From Mansonella perstans (lineage: Eukaryota > Nematoda > Chromadorea > Rhabditida > Onchocercidae), in NCBI GenBank assembly GCA_037074765.1, contig JBAMDO010000038.1, positions 62,001 through 126,000 of the forward strand: DNA of 64,000 nucleotides, in the 5' to 3' direction. Positions within the stretch are counted from its first letter, which is position 1. Every line of letters starts with the position of its first letter. A program made the position numbers and the translations under genes. Below, one piece after another: positions 12,955 through 26,143 of the stretch. The notes under the pieces are model-generated. The model was not told where the DNA came from, did not search any database, and saw only the letters and a program-made list of their open reading frames with translations.

Positions 12955-15016
12955 AAAAAAGGACGAGAGATGAAAAAAGGGAGAAGTTGAGAGAAACGAA
13001 TGAGCACTAAGAAATATAAGATAATCAGATAAAATAATAAAAAATGATAAGAAATATTTGTGCATTGGATGATAATAATATGATAACGAAAAAAATACCA
13101 ACTATTTACTGTAACTTCACACATCTTTACAATATTTTTCCGCATTAATCTTATCACTTGCTTAAGAAATACTGAACTGATAAGGATAATGGAAAGATTA
13201 TCGTAGTGCTGATAAGATCATTCGAAAAATTGATAAGAGCAAATAAGAAATGATAGGAAATGAATAAGACAGGAGGATTAGTAATGAAAGATAAGAATGA
13301 TAAAATCACTCGGACAGTTATGTTGAACAACAGATCCGGTAACAATGGAAATGAGAAAATTTGAATTTGTTCATTTTGCCATCATTGGAATTTGAAAGAT
13401 TGTAAATGATATTGAAAAAAGATAACAGTAAATGATACTGCAATAAAATGCTAAATAACGGATTCAGTATTGTTTTCCCGGTATGTTAGAATTTAAACAT
13501 AACGAATTCAGTATTGTTTTTCCGGTATGTTAGAATTTAAATATAACGAATTTAGAATTTAAATATAACGAATTCAGTATTGTTTTTCCGATATGTTAGA
13601 ATTTAAATATAACGGATTCAGTATTGTTTTCCCGGTATGTTAGAATTTAAATATAACGAATTCAGTATTGTTTTTCCGATATGTTAGAATTTAAATATAA
13701 CGGATTCAGTATTGTTTTTCCGATATGTTAGAATTTAAATATAACGGATTCAGTATTGTTTTTCCGATATGTTAGAATTTAAATATAACGGATTCAGTAT
13801 TGTTTTTCCGATATGTTAGAATTTAAATATAACGGATTCAGTATTGTTTTTCCGATATGTTAGAATTTAAATATAACGGATTCAGTATTGTTTTTCCGAT
13901 ATGTTAGAATTTAAATATAACGGATTCAGTATTGTTTTTCCGGTATGTTAGAATTTAAATATACTAAGTGAGTGAAAATGATAAAATTTGTATTTGTTGC
14001 AAAATAAATTCTTGTATTATAATACATTTTTTTTTTAAGTCTAAAAATATATGTATATATGTGATAAGAAATGGAAAAATAACATCAGTTAATTAAATAT
14101 AAAAAATTATTAAATGTTTGAATGACATTTGTCCATTTCATAAATGCCATCTTAACCTTTTGATTTTTTTTTTTTTTTTAGACTTAAAATTTAGATGAAA
14201 TGGAAACGTATGGAAAAAAAGTTCTAGTGAAGAATGAGAAAAAAAAAGAATGAAGCAATTTGTCTTTTTTCTATTTCATTGCAAAATTCTCGCTAAAAAC
14301 AAAACGGACATTAGAGAAAATTGAAGAGCGAGAGAGAGAAAGAAAGGGAGAGAGAAAGAGAGAGAAAGAGATATGAAATATTTTTTAAATCCATGAAATA
14401 GAAAGTTAACTTCCTTCCTTTCTTACTTCCTTTTTATTTAGTTCTTTTCTGGCAAAGTTTATTAGAACTTTTAATGTTATAATTTTGAAGCTTTTCTAAA
14501 ATTCTCACTTTTTTTTTTTCACTATGAGTGAGAGCAGAGAAAGAAAGAGAGTGGAAAAGGAAGTGAGAAATGTAGAGAGAGAGGGAGAGAGGAAAGGAGA
14601 GAGAGAGGGAGAGAGAGAGGGAGAGAGGGAGGGAGAGAGAGAGGGAGAAATTTGTTGGAAGATATGTATTAAATATATTTAAAAATAAATGAAAATTTCA
14701 ACAAACAATTCTTTGTCATAATAATATTCAATTTTTAATAATTCAAATCTGTCTGAAAAATTTGTTATTAGTAAAATTTTTATTTCATTATGAATGTTTC
14801 TTAGACATATCTTTACATTCTTTCAAATTAATTCAACAAAAATCAAAATAATTTAAAATTTGATAATTAATTAATGAAAATATAATAATTTGAATTTCAA
14901 GTAATGCGGATTTGATAAGGTTAATTGATGAAAAAAGTTTAATGATTTTGCAAAATGACCAAAAAACAGAGGCAAGCAGAGAAAGAGAGAGAGAGAGAGA
15001 GAGAGGAAGAGAAATA
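12921..15016 (+). repeat. Cluster of GA-rich polypurine tracts
   Basis: Purine runs with GAGA cores occur at about 12921-12960, 14325-14371, 14529-14648 and 14974-15016, all with purines on the + strand. Similar shorter tracts lie at 19470-19500, 26480-26517, 27028-27043 and 30555-30595. Consistent strand polarity is visible for all of them. The 44-bp minisatellite lies inside this span. Confidence 0.8.
13459..13964. repeat. 44-bp minisatellite, 11 full copies plus one 22-bp partial
   Basis: Units start at 13459, 13503, 13569, 13613, 13657, 13701, 13745, 13789, 13833, 13877 and 13921. The pattern is CGGATTCAGTATTG, TTTTTCCGATATG, then TTAGAATTTAAATATAA. A 22-bp partial unit (13547-13568) breaks the register between copies 2 and 3. 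Variation is limited to a few positions: GGATTC/GAATTC, CCGATATG/CCGGTATG and TTCCC/TTTCC. The near identity of the later copies indicates recent expansion. Confidence 0.93.
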
Positions 15017-16179
15017 AAAGAAAATAAGTCACTGACATAGTAAAACTAATAATTCGATCAATTTAAGAAGATATTTGGAAGCATATGAGATATAACTTGA
15101 CCTGGCCTGACCTGACCTTCTTTTCTTTATTCATACTCACTCAGAAGAATGGCACAAATAGCAGATAGTCTATCTTTCAATGTTCATACATTTAATCAAC
15201 CATGTAACGTTTTGTTAACAATCATTATTTGTATAAAAAATTTTCTAAATTTTATAAAATTAAAAATTAGAAATTTTTTTGAAATTTTTAACCTTAACAA
15301 TAATTTGTAAAATTTTAACGACATTAATTGTAATCAAATGATAGATAATTATTTGTACACTGAAAAAAAAAACGAATCATTTCATATTTTAACTAAAGTA
15401 AGTTTAGAGTAATTTAAATTAAATTATATTTTAATGAAATGTTTTTAATTATTTTTTCCTTTTTTTGATCTCTTTGATAGATTTTGCAATTTATTCAAGT
15501 TAAAGCAAAGTGAATAAATAATATTTTCTCATTGCATTGTTTAATAATTATATTCAATTTTAAATTTTAAATTTTACACATTTTCTGATTTTTTAGCAAT
15601 ACTTTTAAAAATGAATTTGAATTGCATGCATTGTGATAAGTGACCAATAATAAGTGAGAAATAGTAGCCAATGTAATAGAATAAATGTTTCATCGTTCAA
15701 TGATTGATTGGTCAGTTGGAAAAGGAAAGACATATGGCAAAAAGCCATGACCTTGTCAGAGACAGTGAAATTTGTAATGAACCAATGAATGGTCATTGGT
15801 CATTGTTGGTGGCTATCAGAAAGAATGATGTGTAGTTAATAAATGACCATCATCATTCAATTCAATCTTTCCTTCCTTTTATATCATTTAATGCTCTAAT
15901 TAAAACTTATTCACTTTTACTTTTCCTTATAACCAATGAAAATTTAATGTTTTTTTTTTTTTTTTTGGACAATGTTGACTTCTTCAAATTTTTCTACAAA
16001 TTTCATTTGATAAAAATTTTAAGTAAATTATTGAATTTTTACTCTCTCTAATATTTGTCAATTTTAATAATTTTAGCTGAATAAAAATTATAGACTAGTT
16101 AAATATGTTAGCCTTAATTAGCCAAGAAACATTTTGCTCTGTATTAACTCTCGTATGCATACGTTACATACGTATGCAC

Positions 16180-16985
16180 ACGTACGTGTGGTGTGTGTGT
16201 TACACATACACATACACATACATAGGCATAATAAATATGTCATATGATTTATTAACGGACATCATTAACAAAATTCTTCCTGATGACAACACTTATGTGT
16301 GAATATAGACATATATATGACAAGTTTGTATGTGTGTGTGTGTGTGTGTGTATGTCTCCTGGCTCTTTCTATATGCGTGCACTAATGCGTGGTGTGCGTG
16401 TGTGTGTGTATGTGTGTGCGTGTGTGTGTATATGTGTGTGTATGTGTGTGTGTGTATGTTTGTGTATGTAATGCGTATTGGCCATTTGTTTGACCTTATT
16501 GACATCATTAGATAGACCAGATTGAATGGATACTAAGCCGGATGGATGTAAACATTCATAACCGTTCCATTCTCCTCTATTTCCTTCTTCCTTTTCCACT
16601 TGTACACTTCCATTCTATATGTATGTACACACACGTGCACACACAGACACACACAGACACACAGACACATATGTATAGACACTAACATATTCATCTTTGC
16701 ATCACAAGTAATTATCCTCTTGTCCTTTCATCAATTCGTTCATTTTCCAGTCTATTTCACCTCAATACCAACCATTTGACCCGGTACTATCTTATCCGTA
16801 TAGACACGCGCAGACAGATACATGTGTATGTGTGTGTATGTGTGTGTGTGTGTATGTATGTGTGTGTGTGTGTTTCCGTGTCTAGTCAAAATTCACGAGA
16901 ACGTACGAATACAAATATAGACATACACAGACATACACATACACACACACACACATACACGCACATACACACACACAGACGATGA
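16180..16985. repeat. (GT)n/(CA)n and GTATGT microsatellite cluster
   Basis: GT-rich on the + strand at about 16185-16230, 16329-16466 and 16817-16872, CA-rich at 16626-16672 and 16920-16978. The facing GT and CA tracts could pair within one strand. Open frames here encode only VCVC/HTHT strings and are not genes. Confidence 0.9.
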
Positions 16986-17119
16986 TGTATTTCAATTGAT
17001 CATTGTTCAAAGTATTTGAAATTTTTTTATGAAATTTTTGCAAGAAAGATGTTTTTATTTGTGACAATTATCAAAATTTTGGTAATTTCGATAGTTTTTA
17101 CAATAAAATTTATCATTAA

Positions 17120-17360
17120 TTCATCCTTATCACTTATCACCATCATTTAGCAGTAATTAATTCATCCTTATCACTTATCACCATCATTTAGCAATAATTA
17201 ATTCATCCTTATCACTTATCACCATCATTTAGCAGTAATTAATTCATCCTTATCACTTATCACCATCATTTAGCAGTAATTAATTCATCCTTATCACTTA
17301 TCACCATCATTTAGCAGTAATTAATTCATCCTTATCACTTATCACCATCATTTAGCAGTA
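17120..17360. repeat. 41-bp minisatellite, about 6 copies
   Basis: Units begin at 17120, 17161, 17202, 17243, 17284 and 17325 with the pattern TTCATCCTTATCACTTATCA, then CCATCATTTAGCAGTAATTAA. The copies are almost identical; one has GCAATAATT in place of GCAGTAATT. Confidence 0.95.
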
Positions 17361-17833
17361 TGACATATTCTAATTGTGTCAAATTTTAACAAAAATTTTC
17401 TCAGCTATGTTTCACTTCTTTTTTTTTATTATAATTTTTATTGTTGATCAAGTAAGGGACTGTTTTTTTTTTCTTTGGAATAGGTTAAATTAAGTTTGAA
17501 AATTAATTCTAACAGTTATTTGCTTGAATTGAAACTACTCTAATACATTATGTATAACTGATACTGAAAAGCATAGTATAAAAGATTAAAATATCAATAT
17601 TTTTGCTTTATTAAGAATTTAATTCAATTTCTTCAATATTTCAGTTTTTTTTTAGGAATTGAAGAAAAAATATTTCAAATTTAAAATTTCATCTTTTTTT
17701 TTCCTCTGATAAGAATCAAATTTGTCTAAAAAGTTGTACTCTTCTTTCTTTTTCTCACAGTAATTTTTACCCTATTCGTCCTTCAAACATTTCAAATATC
17801 TTCCATACTGAAGCTTATCTTATTTACAAACTG

Positions 17834-18035
17834 TTAGAAGTAACTAAATGATTAGAAGTTACAGTATCCATGATGAGATAGTTGTTAGACTGTATTTATT
17901 TACATTATTAGAAGTGGTAATTAAATGATTGGAAGTTACAGTATCCATGATGAGATAATTGTTAGACTGTATTTATTTACATTGTTGGAAGTAGTAACTA
18001 AATGATTAGAAGTTACAGTATCTATGATGAGATAG
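17834..18035. repeat. Tandem repeat of about 75 bp, 2.7 copies
   Basis: Three starts at about 17834, 17908 and 17985 share TTAGAAGT, ACTAAATGATTAGAAGTTAC, AGTATCCATGATGAGATA and GACTGTATTTATTTACATT. Differences are small. Confidence 0.8.
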
Positions 18036-18109
18036 TTTTATTGAATATTTTTTTTTCCGAAAAATTAACAAATCAATCAAAAATTTTATACAAAATGGAA
18101 AATATAAAA

Positions 18110-18410
18110 CTAATGAGTTATCATAATATTTACTTCATTATTTATTATTTGATTGAAAAATGAATCAATCTTAGTTATTATTTATATCATAATAATCTAA
18201 TCTGATCTGATTTGGCATTGCCATTACCACTATCAACTAATTGATAATGTTTCTGTTCAGGCAAATATAAAATGATAAAGTATTGAGTTAATTAATTGTT
18301 ATCATAATATTTACTTCATTATTTGTTATTTGATTGAAAAATGAATCAATCTTAGTTATTATTTATATCATAATGATCTGATCTGATCTGATCTGATCTA
18401 ACATTTTTCA
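18110..18410. repeat. Direct duplication of about 115 bp
   Basis: Two copies, roughly 18115-18230 and 18295-18410, share TTATCATAATATTTACTTCA, TTTGATTGAAAAATGAATCA and ATCTTAGTTATTATTTATATC, and each ends in TGATCTGATCTGAT-type sequence. Confidence 0.75.
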
Positions 18411-18739
18411 TTGTTATTATCAACAAATGGGTAATGTTGTATTGGAGCAAATGTAAAAGTGAATGTATTTGTCCATTTCATTTGTTCCCTTTCATTGCAA
18501 TTCTATCTTATAAATGATTTCTTCCCCTTCAAAAATTTTCTCTTTCATTTTCAAAAGATGGCGGTAAGTAAGTAGTTGAAAGTGTTGATGGGCGCAATTA
18601 CCATTGGCTGTCGGTGACAATGGCAATGATACGACAACGGTTGACAGTGTCTGTTTGGCCTTGCTGTCCTTTTATCACATACACATCTATCTATGTGCTA
18701 CTCCTTCCGTTTATTATTTTGTTACTGATCATTTTTTTT

Positions 18740-18995
18740 TTTACATATACACAAACATACACACATACATATCCATATTGGATACATATACAAACATACA
18801 CACATACACATACACATCCATATTGGATATATATACAAACATACACACATACACATACACATCCATATTGGATACACATACACACATACATACACATACA
18901 TATCCATATTGGATACACATACAAACATACATACATATCCATATTGGATATACTTACAAACATACACACATACATACAAAATGTACAATACATAA
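18740..18995. repeat. CATACA-rich minisatellite with conserved TCCATATTGGATA core
   Basis: The core TCCATATTGGATA recurs at about 18770, 18829, 18862, 18903 and 18938, separated by (CATA/CACA)n spacers of varying length. The fixed core among drifting CA-rich spacers suggests expansion of a composite unit. Confidence 0.85.
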
Positions 18996-19099
18996 AGTGA
19001 ATTTCAATATGTTCATACATATTAGATACTAGGAAAAATATGTTTACAAATATGATTGCTTTTGTGTTTCAATTCAAATTTAAACAGATCGATTAACGG

Positions 19100-19222
19100 T
19101 TGTGTATTTTGTGTGTATGTGCGTGTGTATGTGTATGTGTGTGTGTATGTGTGTATATGTGTATGTGTGTATGTGTATGTGTATATGTGTATGTGTGTAT
19201 GTGTGTATGTGTGTATGTGTGA
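19100..19222. repeat. (GT)n/GTAT microsatellite
   Basis: Almost pure TGTGTATG repeats. A three-copy tandem of about 36 bp (GAGTTATTGAATTCCGATAT then GGAATGTATC-like) follows separately at about 19618-19715. Confidence 0.85.
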
Positions 19223-19468
19223 TGTATATGAATAAATGTGAATGTCATTAACAATGGCGGCAAAAGATTATGACAGAAATAAGTCTGTTTTAATGAGATA
19301 AAAGAAAGGGAATTGCAGAAGATGAGTTGATTCTTTCGAGGATATATGTATGTGAGAGTGTATGTGTGTATGTGTGTGTATGTAGCTTTTATACATTAGA
19401 AATTGTTTATGTTTTAATCAATTTAATATTTTATATATTGTATTATGTCTATTTAAATATGTAAATAT

Positions 19469-19501
<33 letters not shown>

Positions 19502-21514
19502 TAGGGAATGAAAAATGAAATATTTGATATTGTCTTAAGGAAATCGATAAATTTTATTGCGGAAGTGTGTTGCGAGCAAAAATTTAGAAAACATTCAATT
19601 CGTAACCTTAAATGTATTAGGAGTTATTGAATTCCGATATGGAATGTATCGGGAATGATTGAATTTTGATATGGAATGTATTAGGAGTTATTGAATTCCG
19701 ATATGGAGCGTATTGGAAATTTTTAGATTCTGATTTTTAAAATGATTTGAGAGTTGAAATGATTTTTCAATGTTGTTTTTTTTTTTTATTAGACAGAAAA
19801 AAAAGCTAATTATTCATTAATGTGAATTAATTAATTAATTTTTCTTTTTGCCTTCAGCTCACCATCAATTAAATATCAAAGTGATTTGATAAAAGCATCC
19901 TTTACAATTAATTTAAATGCATTTCTGGTTAATTTTTTTTTTATAGAGTGGTTACTGTTATTATTATTATTTTAGGATTGGTTTATTTCTATTTAATTTA
20001 ATTTCCATTCGGTTCCGATTTTTAGAATTGTAAATGAATAAATTTGTGCATTTAACGAGTTTTTTGTTTTTCGAAATAAGTTAAATTTAAATTTTGGTAG
20101 CAAATTTGAATTTATAATGATGATTGATTTAATTAGTTGTAGGCAAATTTGATAGGAAGTTTAAGAAACTTTATGTTCTAGCTATCAGCTTTACATCTCA
20201 AATTTTGCAAAAAACATTGAATGGTACAAACAATGCTATTGCTGACAAGTGAGTAAGTTTATTAAATAAAAAATGAAATAATTTTGATTTAAAAATTTCG
20301 AATTTTTACATTTCAAAATTCTTTGCTATTTTTCAATTCTTAAATACACATTTGTCATCAAAAATGATGACTTTTTCTTTTTTTCTCTTAAATTTCAAAA
20401 ATAAATTCCTGTCCTTTTGCTTTTTTTTTTTCCAACGGCAATTTTGTATGTGATTTAATTCTACTCTTTAATAATGCTATTTTTTTGCAAATATTCTTTT
20501 ACATTGTACAAACATATTCTGGAATTGCATTAACATTCAAATGGATTATGTTTTTTTCTTTTTTTTTTTTTTTTTTTTTTTTGAAATTATTGTCGGAGGA
20601 ATTTTTAGGAATATTCTTTGTTGAATGAATGAAATGATTACAATGATCTGATAATGCAAAACGATAACTAGTAATCTTCTGTATTTTCTTTTAATTTAAA
20701 TTCAATCCCTTATGGAAGTTTAATTGGAAGTTAAAATTTTGCTGAGCAAATAAATGATAACTAATAATCTTTTTTATTCTCTTTTAATTTAATTCAATTC
20801 TTAATGAAAGCTTAATTGAAAGTTGAAATAAGCCGAGCAAATAAATTTTTGTTCTGTTTATGCAATAAGTGTAATGATAGCAATTGGGTAGTGATAATTG
20901 TTTTGCCTGCAAGAAATTGTTGTTCTTTTTGTTCCCTTAGAAAAGAACAACTTTTAAACTTTTTTTTTGTCAAAAGACATTTTGTGTAGTTTAGTTGTTG
21001 TTGTTGTTTTTTTTTTTCTTTTTTTTTTGAAATCTTTCAATTTATTGTTTCCATACTTCAATACATGTGATGATGACGTAAATATTGCCCATAAGTTAGT
21101 AAATATGTAACATTTTTTTTTTTAAATTAATCAAAAAATTTTTTTAGCATTTTTTTTTAAATCACTTTATTTTGGAAATTATGGAATGAGGGGAGATCTA
21201 TCTGCTATGATGAATATTAGTAAGTTAGCTATCACATGAATTTCATTTTTTCACATTACAACAACAAGTTCAAAATTCAAATGGGAAAAAAAAATTTAAT
21301 AAAATATTTCATATTTCATCCAAAAAAAAATTTATATATATATAAAATTTTTTACAGATATTTACATGCATAAATTTCTCTCTTCTTAAATTTATCAATT
21401 TACTGATAATATTTATGTAAAAGACGAAATTATCAATTTGCAAACACTCTGAGAAAATGAACAGAAATATTTCTTTTCATTTAGCAATAGGAAATACTTT
21501 TAAAGCGTTCAGTT

Positions 21515-21799
21515 TTTTAACATACACACATACATACACACATGCACACAAGATACACATACATATAACACACACATACATACACACACATACAGACATA
21601 CACACATACATACATACACACACATGCACGTGTAGATGTATAGTTCATTTCAGCGTGTTAATTTTGCAAAAAATTACTGCAATAATTGGTTGTTTTTCAC
21701 TTTTTGTTTCCTTGACACAGGTGTATGGCTACACATATGTGTGTGTTTATATGTATCTGTTACGTATGTGTGTGTATTTGCGTATTTGTGTGTGTGTGT

Positions 21800-21844
<45 letters not shown>

Positions 21845-21855
21845 TGTGTGTGTAC
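21515..21855. repeat. (CA)n then (GT)n microsatellites in opposite orientation
   Basis: CATACACA tract at about 21521-21630 and a long pure GT tract at about 21786-21853, separated by about 100 bp of unique sequence. Together they form an inverted-repeat-like pair. Confidence 0.88.
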
Positions 21856-23324
21856 TCTTGTGAATGTTATCTTTTTCAATATTTACAATTAGATAGAATG
21901 TACTAACAGTTAGCACTATTTTACATTAGTTGAGAAATGTTATCGGTTGAATTGGAAATGGAATGGAAAAATGAAATGAAATGAAATGGATTGTTTGAAA
22001 ATGTACGATTGGATAGAAGAAATAATTATCGATCAAACGATAAATGATTTTTATCATTAAATCGATAATTGTACATTTAATTTTTAAAAATTGAAAATTT
22101 AAAAAAAAAAATTTATGATATGTTTGGGTACATAGATCAATCTTTGCAATTCATATTTTTAGCTTAAATTTTTTGTTATTCTTTAGAAATTATCAAATAT
22201 AGCAAAATTTTTCTGTACTTATACAGTAGCTAACTTCTCAATAGATATTCTTTATCCTTTGACCTTTAAAGCTTCTTCAGCTATTTTAGCCATTTTACAC
22301 CTTTATCATCATATCTAAATTGATTGGAATAGTGTGAAGTAAAGAAAAAAAGGAACAGAAAAAAAAAATTGTAAAAGAAAATTTTTTTTTTCAAATTTTT
22401 ACAAAGTTAAAAAAAAAATCGATATTGAAATAATTTGCTTAGGAATGTATTGTATTTTAGTCATATGTCAAATATGTGAAATTTTTAATTTTGATGTGAA
22501 ATTTTTAATAGATTAGCGTCATTCATTCTTAGTGATCAAAAACATATTTGCAAAATTTTATTGCTAATCCTCTTTTTCTTTTTGGCGTGATATAGTTTTG
22601 CGTAAAATATATTGTTGTATGAGTTATTGTTTATCATAGTAAAATTATTCACGTAAATTATTTTGCGTAAAATATGCTGACGTATGAGCTATTGTTTTAT
22701 CAAATTATTCACGTGAATTATTCATATGACATAATACAAAAATTGTCTACTAAATGTAAACATCAAATGTGATTTACTGACCAACGTCCATTCATTATAA
22801 TGCTGAAAACTAACCGGTCAACATTTATTCATTATAGCCATCCAGCAGATCAACATGTTCATTGCTAAAATCTATGGAGATGATTATAAATGTGATTTGA
22901 AATTCAGGGTAAGACAAATTTCAATTTTTTTCTTTTGTTTTTAATAATTTTTAAATTTCAATTAGACTTTGTTACATTTTTTCTCCTCATAATTATTTAT
23001 CAAGAATTTATTTTGAAATATTTCAATTAAATTTTTTTATCCAGAAAAGCAAAGAAAAGAAAGGAATTGAAGAATAATCGATTATTCCAATATTACGATT
23101 CCGTATTAATTATGAAGAATGTAACAGAAGATATATGGAGTATGGATACTGTATGGTATTGTATGGATACATTAACAGTAAGTAATGAATCTAGCAAAGA
23201 GTATACTGATCGTAGTTTTCAGATATCGATTACAGTTTCAATTTTTTCAAAATTTTAAAGCTTTTAAGGCTATGTTTGCCTTATCCATGCCTTTTGATGC
23301 ATGCTATTTTTGTATGTATATACA

Positions 23325-24375
23325 TATGAGTGTATGTGTGTGTGTATGTATGTGTGTGTGTGTGTATGTGTGTGTGTGTGTGTGTGCACCACATGTTTTA
23401 TATGTATAAGCAATGCATGCATGAATGAATGTAAAGCAATACGTTAATGCAACTATGCAATAAAAAAAGTAGACATTGCAACTTTTGTATTATAATTTGA
23501 CCACTATATATTTTTTTTAAAATGGAATGGACATACATAGAAATGAAGAAAATTGGAAGTAATTCATGTAAAGGTTAAAGGTTAACACTGAGAAGTATAT
23601 CATTAGATAATAAAATGGAATGAAAATCTTTTTTCTCATTGATCTCTTCTTTTCTTCTCACTGACCTCTTTTTTGCTCGTTTTTTTGCGCACAATTTGAT
23701 ACACAAAATTTATAATTGATAGCAAAATTGTAATATAAATTAATTCAATATTTATAATTTCAAAAAAAAAAAAAAAAAACTAATTGAATATAGTTTGGAT
23801 ATTATTTATTACAGAAATAATATAAACCATCTGTAAACGATTTAGAAGTAATTTTTTTTTTTTTGTTTGAATGTACTTTTTAAATTATGAAAAATTTTAA
23901 GAAAAATTTTTGAATGAATTTCTGAAGGAAATTTTAAGTTGCAAAAATTTGCATTAAATTTGTAGTATTTCATAATTGCTTGAATGATATAAGAGAAATG
24001 AAATTTGTTCTTCCATGTGTATTTGCTATACATAAATTCATTTCAGTAACTTAATTAATTAATTTTAATTTTTTATTCATTTTCATTTTTAATTAACAAC
24101 ATTGAAGAGAGCGGAAAATATTTCTTGTTTATTATTTTCAGTTAATGTTATTTTGACAAAATAAAATTCATGGAATTTTTTCGAGGAGGAAATGATTGAA
24201 TGCTTTATATTTTATTTTGCTTTAACCTCCGTACAATTTGTTATGGTAAATGTTAATTATAAATAGTCTAGGAATGTGTATATATGTATGTGTGTGTGTG
24301 TGTGTGTGTATGTATGTGTGTGTGTGTATGTATGTGTGTGTGTGTATGTGTGTGTGTGTGTGTGTGGGTATGTGT
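23325..24375. repeat. GT-rich microsatellites
   Basis: GT/GTAT tracts at about 23331-23388 and 24260-24375. The DNA between them is AT-rich with long A and T runs and shows no recognisable gene. Confidence 0.85.
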
Positions 24376-24507
24376 TTATAATGTGTAATTGTGGATTTCA
24401 ATTAAAGAGTTGGTTCATTTTATTGGTGATGAAAAGTAAAAGCGACAAATGTTTAGTAATGAAAATGATAGCGTGATATAATGTTGGAAACGAGAATGAT
24501 GATATGG

Positions 24508-24534
24508 TAGCAGCAGTAGTAGTAGTAGTAGTAG

Positions 24535-24571
<37 letters not shown>

Positions 24572-24683
24572 AGTAATAGTAGTAGTAATAGCAGTAGCAT
24601 TAGTCGTAGCAGTAGTAGTAGTAGTAGTAGCAGTAGTAGTAGTAGTAGTAGTAGTGGTAGTACTGGTAATAGTAGTGGTAGGT
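24508..24683. repeat. (GTA)n/(GTT)n trinucleotide array
   Basis: About 175 bp of GTA, GTT, GCA and GTG triplets without a break in register. All three frames on each strand stay open, giving poly-Val, poly-Leu or poly-Gln strings, which is a composition effect and not evidence of a gene. Confidence 0.92.
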
Positions 24684-25593
24684 AAGAAGTGAAATGTACA
24701 TATGTAGATGGTGTAAAAAAAAGAACGGACGAAATTTTGTTGATCGAGTTTCTACAACCGATTATTGTCATTAAACCTATAAATACATTCACATGCATAT
24801 ATGTAGTACACATATACATACATATACGCATGTACACACACATACATATCAAAATGTTTTGTATGTATTTTAATTATTTTTAAAAGTTCATTTTTTGGTA
24901 AATACGATAATTCGCAGTTAGATTGTATGATGCTATGATGAAGAAAAATTCAAAAAATGAGGTGTTTTTTTTTTTTTGCTTTTGTAATATGGGATTTAAT
25001 ATTTGTCGATATGTATAGAATGTTGATATTTAGGATATTAGATGAATAATAGAACGATTGCTTCCAAAAAACACAGGATATTACAGTTATATTTTAGGAA
25101 AAAAAAAAGATTCCAGGTATATGGTAACGGATCCTAACTTTATTTGTTCTTGTGAATATTATCAAACGATTTGTAAGTGTTTAATTTTTGTTTAATAAAA
25201 TTTTATCACTAATTTACCAGTAATTTTTTATAATTTTTTTACACTTAGTTTACTATAATAAATCATCTTAAAATGAATGACCTTTTAGTGAATGACCTCT
25301 CTTGTATCAATTGACCAATATAAAATTTCGATTTGCAATTTTAATTATGAAATTAAATTATTTTCGAATAATATAGAAAATTTCTGAACAAAATTAGAAA
25401 ATTTTAAAATTGTTGAATATTTTTAAATTACTGCTGCTGCTAACCTTTAAATGTTTGTAAGATCAAGATGGATTGGAATAGGAGATGATAATAGTAATAA
25501 TGTTTCATTATTATTATTAGTAATAGCTGATAGTAATAACGATATGATTATAATATGATATGAGATGGTAGCACAGAGTGTTTTCATTTTGAT

Positions 25594-25674
25594 CATTCAT
25601 TCGTTTTAATTCATTCATTCAATCATTCATTTATTTATTTATTCATTCATTCATTCATTCATTCAATCGTTCGC
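25594..25674. repeat. (ATTC)n tetranucleotide repeat
   Basis: Runs of ATTCATTC with some TTTA and ATTCAATC variants. Confidence 0.85.
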
Positions 25675-25686
25675 TCTCAATAACTC

Positions 25687-25932
25687 TCAACCTGTAACTA
25701 TTTGTTCAATTGACAAGACATCACACAACTCTTTTAATATCTTTTTACTATCCATTCCGTCTATCCTACTAATTTCCTCGACAAACTTTCCCGGTTTGTT
25801 CGTTCTCTCCTCCCCCGCCATTCTCCTACTTCTTCTCTCCCCCGCACTCTCCCAATCCTTTCCTCCCCCGCCATTCTCCGTCATATAATTGCGATCAGCA
25901 TTTTGTATCGTTTTACTGGTTGTTAAGTGCAT
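25687..25932 (-). CDS. Possible small open frame of 81 codons, unrecognised
   Basis: A minus-strand frame starting at ATG with an acidic/basic first half and a C-terminal stretch KKILKELCDVLSIEQIVTG that looks amphipathic. It lies in a locally GC-rich, pyrimidine-biased patch that carries a short direct repeat (TCCCCCGCCATTCTCC) twice, which alone explains part of the composition. No splice structure, family motif or nearby poly(A) signal supports it. More likely chance than a gene. Confidence 0.12.
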   Translation of the reverse strand: MHLTTSKTIQNADRNYMTENGGGGKDWESAGERRSRRMAGEERTNKPGKFVEEISRIDGMDSKKILKELCDVLSIEQIVTG

Positions 25933-26047
25933 GTCATGTATGTGAATGCGTACTTTTGCACAAATCTATTTTATGTAAGGTATAATATTTGCAGTGATTG
26001 TCTTACAGAATTGTCGCAAGAGTTGTAACAGAGATAGGATGCAAAAA

Positions 26048-26143
26048 TAACCAGGAGTGATCACTTAGAAATGACCAGGAGTGATCACTCAGAAATGACC
26101 AGGACAGATCACTCAAAAATGACCAGTAATTATCACTTATCAA
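26048..26143. repeat. 24-bp tandem repeat, 4 copies
   Basis: Unit GACCAGGAGTGATCACTCAG then AAAT. The first two copies hold the perfect 10-bp palindrome AGTGATCACT; the later two are decayed (AGATCACT, TTATCACT). Confidence 0.8.

Noticed and set aside
16105..16985. Several open frames on both strands in the CA/GT region
   Set aside because: They encode only VCVCVC or HTHTHT strings from dinucleotide repeats, with no other coding support.
18604..19032. 142-codon + strand frame and its minus-strand counterparts
   Set aside because: Most of the length is the CATACA minisatellite, open in several frames on both strands at once.
24415..24852. 145-codon minus-strand frame with poly-Leu and poly-Gln
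   Set aside because: Caused by the GTA/GTT triplet array; the opposite strand is open as poly-Val.
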